A DNA stretch of 64,000 nucleotides, taken from Myotis daubentonii. Lineage: Eukaryota; Chordata; Mammalia; Chiroptera; Vespertilionidae. The stretch is taken from positions 92,804,433 through 92,868,432 of the forward strand of contig NC_081842.1 of the NCBI RefSeq assembly GCF_963259705.1, written 5' to 3'. Below are positions 58,271 to 64,000 of this stretch, piece after piece. Position 1 is the first letter of the stretch. Each line of letters starts with the position of its first letter. Below the pieces are notes generated by a model that saw nothing but the letters and a program-made list of their open reading frames with translations, was not told the DNA's origin and did no database searches. A program made the translations under genes and the position numbers.

Positions 58271-59027
58271 TAACCCTATTTAGTGGCTCTCTTTTAGTCA
58301 AAAGTACTTATATTGAATATGTTAGGCCTCTTAAATTATTGTAGTTAAAAATTAGCCTAAAATTATTTTTAGGTTGTTCCTTACTTCATTTTTTAATTTG
58401 TTTTTCTCCCCATCACCAGAGTAATGGTTCAGCCACCTTCCAAATCCTTTCACTATTTACTTTTTTACTCTTTGGACCTGTTTAAAATTTCTTAAAAAGT
58501 GATGATTGGAAGTGCTTGTAGTATTCAAGGTACATGGGGCATGAAGGTTTTCTAGAAGAAAAGAAGGAGGCGCTTTTGGTTTTGCTTTCTATGTTTGCTG
58601 GCTTCCAAAAGCTCTCCTGAGAGTGTTAAAAATTTTGTTGGCTTGTTTGTCTGCTGCAATACATTGGCTTGATCTCTACAGGAATGAAGCTAGAGCTTGC
58701 TGCATTGATACTCAGCTATTGTCTTAAGTGGGCCCACAAATTTCTTCCAGTGCTGTTAAAATCTGGCAACTTAAATATCTCTTTTGCCATTTCCTGGATG
58801 AAGCCCACTCTTACACCAGTAGTGTGAATGTATGAAGATGGCATACTTCTTCTGAAAGTCACTACACTTGTTCTGGCCATATTTGGAAACTGACATTTTC
58901 TATCCTTAACAATTATGGTCTTCAGATGAAATGCTAATTTTTTGAAGAAGAAAAGGATATATGTTTCTGATAACATTCAGTAAAACCTTTTTGGATTTCA
59001 CCCATATAAATCAAGTAAATCTCTCAA
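58271..59027. other. Unassigned DNA with an open reverse-strand frame
   Basis: There is no recognised repeat. The reverse strand at 58976-58716 holds an 86-codon frame (it includes PSSYIHTTGVRVGFIQEMAK). Past its stop, the same frame stays open to about 58620 and again to about 58495. I do not recognise the product. No start context, splice sites or poly-A tail support it as a gene. Confidence 0.3.
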
Positions 59028-59127
59028 TTATTTTTTTTAATTTCTTTATTGGTTAAGGTATTACAAATGTGTCCTCATCCCCCCATTAACACCCCAATCT
59101 CCCCTCCCCGCACTCAGTCAATTGTTT
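59028..59127 (-). mobile_element. Short L1 3' tail, antisense
   Basis: On the reverse strand it reads '..ggggatgaggacacatttgtaatacc-ttaaccaataaagaaatt' followed by A. This is a bat L1-like 3' terminus with only about 100 bp retained. The flanks share 'tcaatt.ttttt', a possible target duplication. Confidence 0.6.
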
Positions 59128-59875
59128 TTTATTAAAAACAAATGTACATTTTATTCATAGCCAAGATAGATATTTTTTCCAAAGTATTAAGATATTAAGA
59201 TGAAAGAGATTTTTAAGAAAATTCAGTACTAATATTTGTTAACTTCTTAGATGAAAATTGCTTTGGTTTGAAGAAGCATTATCTCTGCAAGTTTTCTCAC
59301 CCCTTAATAATGGAGGATTTTAAAGTTCTGTTTGAGGAGATTTTATGTGAGTATTTTACATGCTGGCATTGCTTAAGAGGACAATCTGGAGTCATTGTCT
59401 CTTAAAAGATAAGGGAAAATATCCCATCAAATGTTTCTTTAGTTATGAACTCAGCTTTCCATCCAACCTTAGGAAAGTGATTTGTACAAGTAACAACAAA
59501 GACACCAGCATTTATCACTCCTATGTAAGACTGCTCATTAGTTAAGCAAATCTCTTTGAGAATGGTCACTCTTCATTTGTAGGTTGTAGAGGGCATGAAA
59601 ACTATAGCAGAAAATTTTGGAGAAAAAGAAAACCTGAGTAAATGAAAATAATGTTGCTGGATTATGGAGTGTATTACCTGAACAAAGAAATGTTTTAAAT
59701 TATAACCAGAAACGATGTTTAGTGGGGAACTTTTTTTTCAGTAGTTTAGGATTTGGGAACAGACAAGGGTGGGGGTTTGAGGTAAGGGGTTAAGAAATCT
59801 GAAGGTATATACGTCCTTGTGTTGCTATTTACTGAAGAGTTTAGCAGTTTGATGTTCTTTTATTTTTTATTTTTT
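59128..59875. other. Unique non-coding DNA
   Basis: No gene or recognised repeat is seen. Confidence 0.5.
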
Positions 59876-60103
59876 GTTAATCTTCACCTGAGGATATTTT
59901 TCCATTGATTTTTTTTTAAGAGAGTGGAGGGAGGGAAAGAGACACAGAGAGAGAAACATTGATTGGTTGCCTCCCGCCCTGGGCCCCAAAGCAGGGGATT
60001 GAGCCTGCAACCAAGGGGCATGCCCTTGACCAGAGGAATCTAACCCGAGGCCCTTCAGTGGATGGACTGATGCTTTATCTACTGAGCAAACCTAGGTAGG
60101 GCT
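59876..60103 (-). mobile_element. VES-related SINE, antisense, older subtype
   Basis: The plus strand opens 'ttaatcttcacctgaggatatttttccattg', the complement of the 'tatcctcaggtgaagatt' type of 3' end. It ends 'actgagcaaacctaggtagggc', the complement of the tRNA-like head. The B-box region is poorly preserved. Confidence 0.85.
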
Positions 60104-60199
60104 GATTTTTTTTAAATGTTTCTTTGAGAAAGTTCCATGGGCTCTACAGAGGAGAAAGTGGACTGTCAGAGTAAGAAAATTCTGGTCCAAACTCTCCAT

Positions 60200-60310
60200 T
60201 TTCTAGATGGGAACACTGAGTTCCAGAGGGGGTGTTTTAGAGTGCTTCAGTGGGAATGCTGAGTGACTTGCCCAAGGAAATGCAGGGAGGTGGTGACAAA
60301 CCCCAGACAA
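60200..60310 (+). mobile_element. MIR SINE fragment
   Basis: The text 'ccattttctagatgggaacactgagttccagag' and '..gagtgacttgcccaaggaaatgcag' is the familiar MIR body. Confidence 0.7.
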
Positions 60311-60669
60311 AAAAAACAGATTTTCTGGCTTTTGCCCTAGATTCTTTCTCTGGCCCTCATTTTTCCCTGGCATTTGGGAGCTCATCTGTTTAGCAGTCCC
60401 AACCTCTTCTCTCTGGCCAGGCTGTCCTGGCTGTGCAACTCCTCAAGCATCTAAGAACACACCTCCAACTCTGTTTTGGGAGAAGGAGTGCTATGAGAGG
60501 CCGGCACAGGCCTTACGCATTCCATCCCTACCCACTGAGGGCCTGTGATCAGGAAGGATTTGAGAACAGGACTTGCTCTGGTAAATTAGAAGTTGTCTCT
60601 GCTCTTGAGGGGTATTTGGATTACTTGGGGAGACAGGTATGGGAAGATAAATATTACCACAGCGTTGAA

Positions 60670-60800
60670 CTGATAGTATCTTTATCTTACATAGGAAAAA
60701 GCTGTCCAGAAAATGGCGAAATGACTTGCCTGAGGCCACAAAATTATTAAGTGGCAGAGCCTGTATTGAACCCCAGCAAACTGAGTGCATAGTTCTGTTA
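60670..60800 (+). mobile_element. MIR SINE fragment
   Basis: The text '..aatggcgaaatgacttgcctgaggccacaaaattattaagtggcagagcctgtattgaacccc' matches the 3' half of a MIR. The 105-codon frame running across it is an artefact. Confidence 0.7.
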
Positions 60801-62700
60801 CTGTTATATGAGAAGATACTTCCAAGTAATTAAGATGGAGATGTTCAAAGAAATACAAATGTCTAAAAGTAATACAATGTGTAGTGTCCCTACAAAATTT
60901 TTACAAGCCCTAGTCACTACTGTACAATGATGAGAAATCTTCATATTTGACACATTATTGGCCATTGGTCACTTGACATATGCTGTAGAATTGGACAAAG
61001 CTTAAAATTATGGCATTTACTTAATATAGATTAATCAGGAACTAACATTTTCTGGAGGAAAAATGCAATATTTTAAAAAGACTGCTTTGTTTCAATTAAA
61101 TTATGGTTTTGCCTATTATAAAAATAGGATATAATAAAATGCACATAGCCTTTAAAAACATAAGGATAAAAAAATCCCCCAGTTTTATGTTGTTAATTTG
61201 GGCCAGAAAACAGAATAATATTTACTCATGTGTATTTTATAGATTTAAAATATTACAATATCTATAATTTATCATTTGAGCCATTTGATTTTTTAAATTA
61301 TTGACTATGATATATATGAGTACATTTGAGTGTTCTCTTAATGTTCATGGTGTAAAAGGGAGAGAATGGTGAGTCCTAGAAAAATCAGATATTTCTGCTG
61401 TTTTGCTGAGAATCAGACAAGTAGAATCAAAGCTTTTGCATAGTCATAACTATATATATGTTTTCCATTTCTCAAACAGGAGTGCTCATGCTGTGATTCA
61501 TCAAAACAAAAAAAAATCTTTGACCAATAAACATCTCAGAGAACAGATCATGAAATAAATAATAGGGATGAAGAAGAGAAAATTTTATACAACTTAATAC
61601 ATTAAAAATATTGTTTACTTATCAAACAAAAAGAAAAACATCCTACAACCACACCATACAGAAAACCACTTAATGTTGTTGCGTAGTTCAATCAGAATTA
61701 GCAACGTTTACTAACTGAACTGCTTTGTAAACTACTTTCCTTTATCCAGGATATGGAAATGCCTTTTTTTCCCCAAGCACACTTTCACACTAAGCACGTA
61801 TAATATTGTTTTTATCAAGTACTTTTAATAGACAAAAATCAAGGGTCATCCTTTCACTTTAAATTTTATTGACTTTAGTAAGAAAAGTTTGTGGGTGTTT
61901 TTTCATATAAAAGGTAGCATCTCTTCAGAAATTTCCTATCTAGGTCCTTTGCTCATTTTTATTGTTTTTTTTGTATATTTTTATTAAAATATTGTTTTAC
62001 ATATTTTACATTAAACAATAATTAGCTTATATTATATGTTGCATGTAATATATAGATTATATAGACTATTTTTACTATTTTATTTTTTCCAATTTGTTAT
62101 CCTTTTGTTTTGACATTTATGCTTCAAAAATTATGTAATCAATTTTATTCCATTATGTCATTCTTTGAAAAGTTACTATTTTTGTTCCTTTTCATTTACA
62201 ATGCTTAAAATGAGGTTCCTTGTGTTGAGATTACATATGGATTAACATTTACCTTTAATATTGAAGGTTTTTTAAATATTCAATTATATGAGCCAAGTAT
62301 AACTTATTTTTCTGTATCTGTAAGACAAGAAACTAAGGAAATTTTTTTCTAAATACTTTCTAAACTCTGCTAGCACTGGCTATATTTATAATCCATCGTC
62401 TCTCTAAGGATGTGTCATGGCATCTTCCACCTCAACAGAACCCTCTGTGTACACAATCTACTCCTGGGCTGTCCGTACAATGTCATTAATCTTGCTTTCG
62501 TTGCTTTGCAGTAAACCAGAATTTTAATTATTCCATTAAATTAGCTATATGCTAATTATTTATAGTTGTGGTTATTGCTGTTATATTTATTTAGTGTATT
62601 CACTGCTTATTACAGTCCACTGACCTAGAAGATGAAACTATTGTTTATATTCCTTTTAAAATTGCCCTTTTTAGATAGTTTGGGAAAACATCATTAGAAA
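60801..62700. other. Unique AT-rich non-coding DNA
   Basis: No gene or recognised repeat is seen. Confidence 0.5.
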
Positions 62701-62734
62701 AGAATTATCTATTAATTTATGATAGGTTTTGCTG

Positions 62735-63090
62735 AAATAACTATCACAACAAGAACAAAATCTTTGTGAGTGGTTAAAAAAAACGATTTATTTCTCACCC
62801 ATACTCTATATTCCCTGTAGGTTAGCTGGTTGAGTGAGGAGCGTGTTCTTCTCATATTGATTAATAAGTCTGGGATACCAAAGACCCAAAATTGATGCAA
62901 GCTTCTACAATAATCAGGGCAGATAAAACAGACCTGGGACATTGTCTTTTAAATCTTCTCGCCAGGAGAGACATACGTCCCTTTGCTGATGATCTATGTC
63001 TGATGAGTCACAAGATCACACCAAACTTCAAAGAGGCAGAAAAGTATAACCCTGCTGTGTCTGAGCAGGAGGAAATCTGAAGCATTTGCT
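62735..63090 (-). mobile_element. Possible MaLR/ERVL-type LTR relic, antisense
   Basis: The text '..gatttatttctcacccatactctatattcc..', '..gagtcacaagatcacaccaaacttcaaagaggcagaaaagtataaccctgctgtgt' resembles an antisense LTR-type repeat. The call is tentative. Confidence 0.35.
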
Positions 63091-64000
63091 GCAGAGTTTG
63101 CCCTTCTGGCGACCAAGCATTCACTTCATTCTTCTTCAAATGCAAAACACACTTCCTCCTAACCTGAAAGAAACAACCCAGCTTTAAGCTGAAAGTCTAG
63201 CATCTCTGGATGTTCATGCTAGTGTCTTTATCAGCAGGTGAGGTCAGGTGGAGTACAGGCTGTCTAAAATGTGTTTTCCCTTGATTTTTATATTTGAGAA
63301 ATAAACACAAAAATCTAACCATGTTTCCAAATGCCCAACATATAATGATACAATGATAGAACAAGGACAAGTTAACCAAAATAAAGACTTCCATTCAGAA
63401 TTAATTAACGTTTATGAGACACAATAATCATACATGTGCATTTATGTGTATATGTGTGTATATACACTCAGCAATCAAATATATATTTGCTAAATATATA
63501 ACTCTATGTCTACAGATTATTAAAAGTTGCAAAATTCTAACATTACATGAAAAAATATTTAAAAATTTATTGAAATCTCAAAAAGAAAATATTATAAAAC
63601 TTTATTAATTTTATAAAAGAAGTTAAGAAACTCAAAGCATATAAAATTTTAATTTCATCAACTAAAATTTTAATTTTGAAATGACAAGACATTAGGTACT
63701 TGAATACAGAATAATTTAAGCATCAAAGAATAATAGGGGCTAAGAAAAACTGATTAATATTTTCAATATACAAAACCAATAGAAGAGAAACCAATGAAAA
63801 TAAATAAATTAATCAATGAGATTATGACCTGGATGTGAAAACAACTCTATTCCCTCTGCTCTCAGTGATCTCTCTTTGCACCACACTCATTCCTTCTTAC
63901 CATTTACTGTTGTGTAACACAGATAAGATATGAATACCACAATACTACTACAAAATATTTGTTATACATAAAACCAAAGTACCCCTTATCTATAATCTTA
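63091..64000. other. Unique AT-rich non-coding DNA to the window end
   Basis: No gene or recognised repeat is seen. Confidence 0.5.

Noticed and set aside
60433..60750. 105-codon frame as a small gene
   Set aside because: It overlaps MIR SINE sequence and shows no conserved domain.

Overview
This window looks like non-coding nuclear DNA of a vespertilionid (evening) bat. The evidence is the set of transposable elements. There are 14 copies of a tRNA-derived VES-type SINE. There are about 8.3 kb (roughly 13% by my count) of HeliBat-type rolling-circle Helitrons, which begin TCCTATATAATAAAA..ATGCAAAT and end in a short hairpin plus CCTCTAG. There are two SPIN (Space Invader) hAT miniature elements with perfect 8-bp target duplications. 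L1 copies of a laurasiatherian type have an ORF1p that starts MGRQRN. Abundant HeliBats together with SPINs and VES SINEs are known from vesper bats. I found no intact host protein-coding gene, rRNA or tRNA gene. The reading frames longer than 60 codons are either inside transposons, cross simple repeats, or are unsupported.

Layout. 1-2600: AT-rich, mostly unique. 2600-9600: an old sense-strand L1 (5' UTR, ORF1, ORF2, 3' end) interrupted by a twin-primed (5'-inverted) L1, a SPIN and a VES SINE. 9605-11275: a second L1 ORF2 fragment split by another SPIN. 11290-16600: antisense L1M-type remnants with two small HeliBats and a MaLR-type LTR. 16601-18834: a head-to-tail array of three antisense HeliBats, the middle one carrying a 47-bp minisatellite. 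18835-24240: mostly unique. 24245-26400: an L2 relic split by a HeliBat that contains a copied piece of that same L2, followed by a palindromic HeliBat with two 3' ends. 26400-35200: unique DNA with L1, L2, MIR, VES, HeliBat and MLT1 fragments. 35200-42131: a MIR split by a HeliBat, several VES SINEs, a solo-LTR-like segment, and a two-copy HeliBat array whose large member carries AT-rich foreign DNA. 42175-48830: a long antisense L1 (3' UTR to 5' UTR) with three VES SINEs and one HeliBat nested in it. 48900-57130: Tigger-like, VES, a related pair of solo LTRs, a MaLR-type LTR, a hAT element, and a VES SINE whose A-tail received a compound HeliBat. 57130-64000: mostly unique, with MIR, LTR-like and VES fragments.

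Nesting gives relative ages. Ancient L2, MIR and L1M elements are cut by bat-lineage L1, SPIN, VES and HeliBat insertions. HeliBats have landed inside L2, MIR, L1M, bat L1 and a SINE A-tail, and directly beside other HeliBats. The most unusual features are the Helitron structures: tandem arrays, a palindrome lacking any 5' end, a local copy of flanking L2 DNA inside a Helitron, stacked 5' ends, and internal minisatellites. Family names are from recognition by eye; no database search was run.
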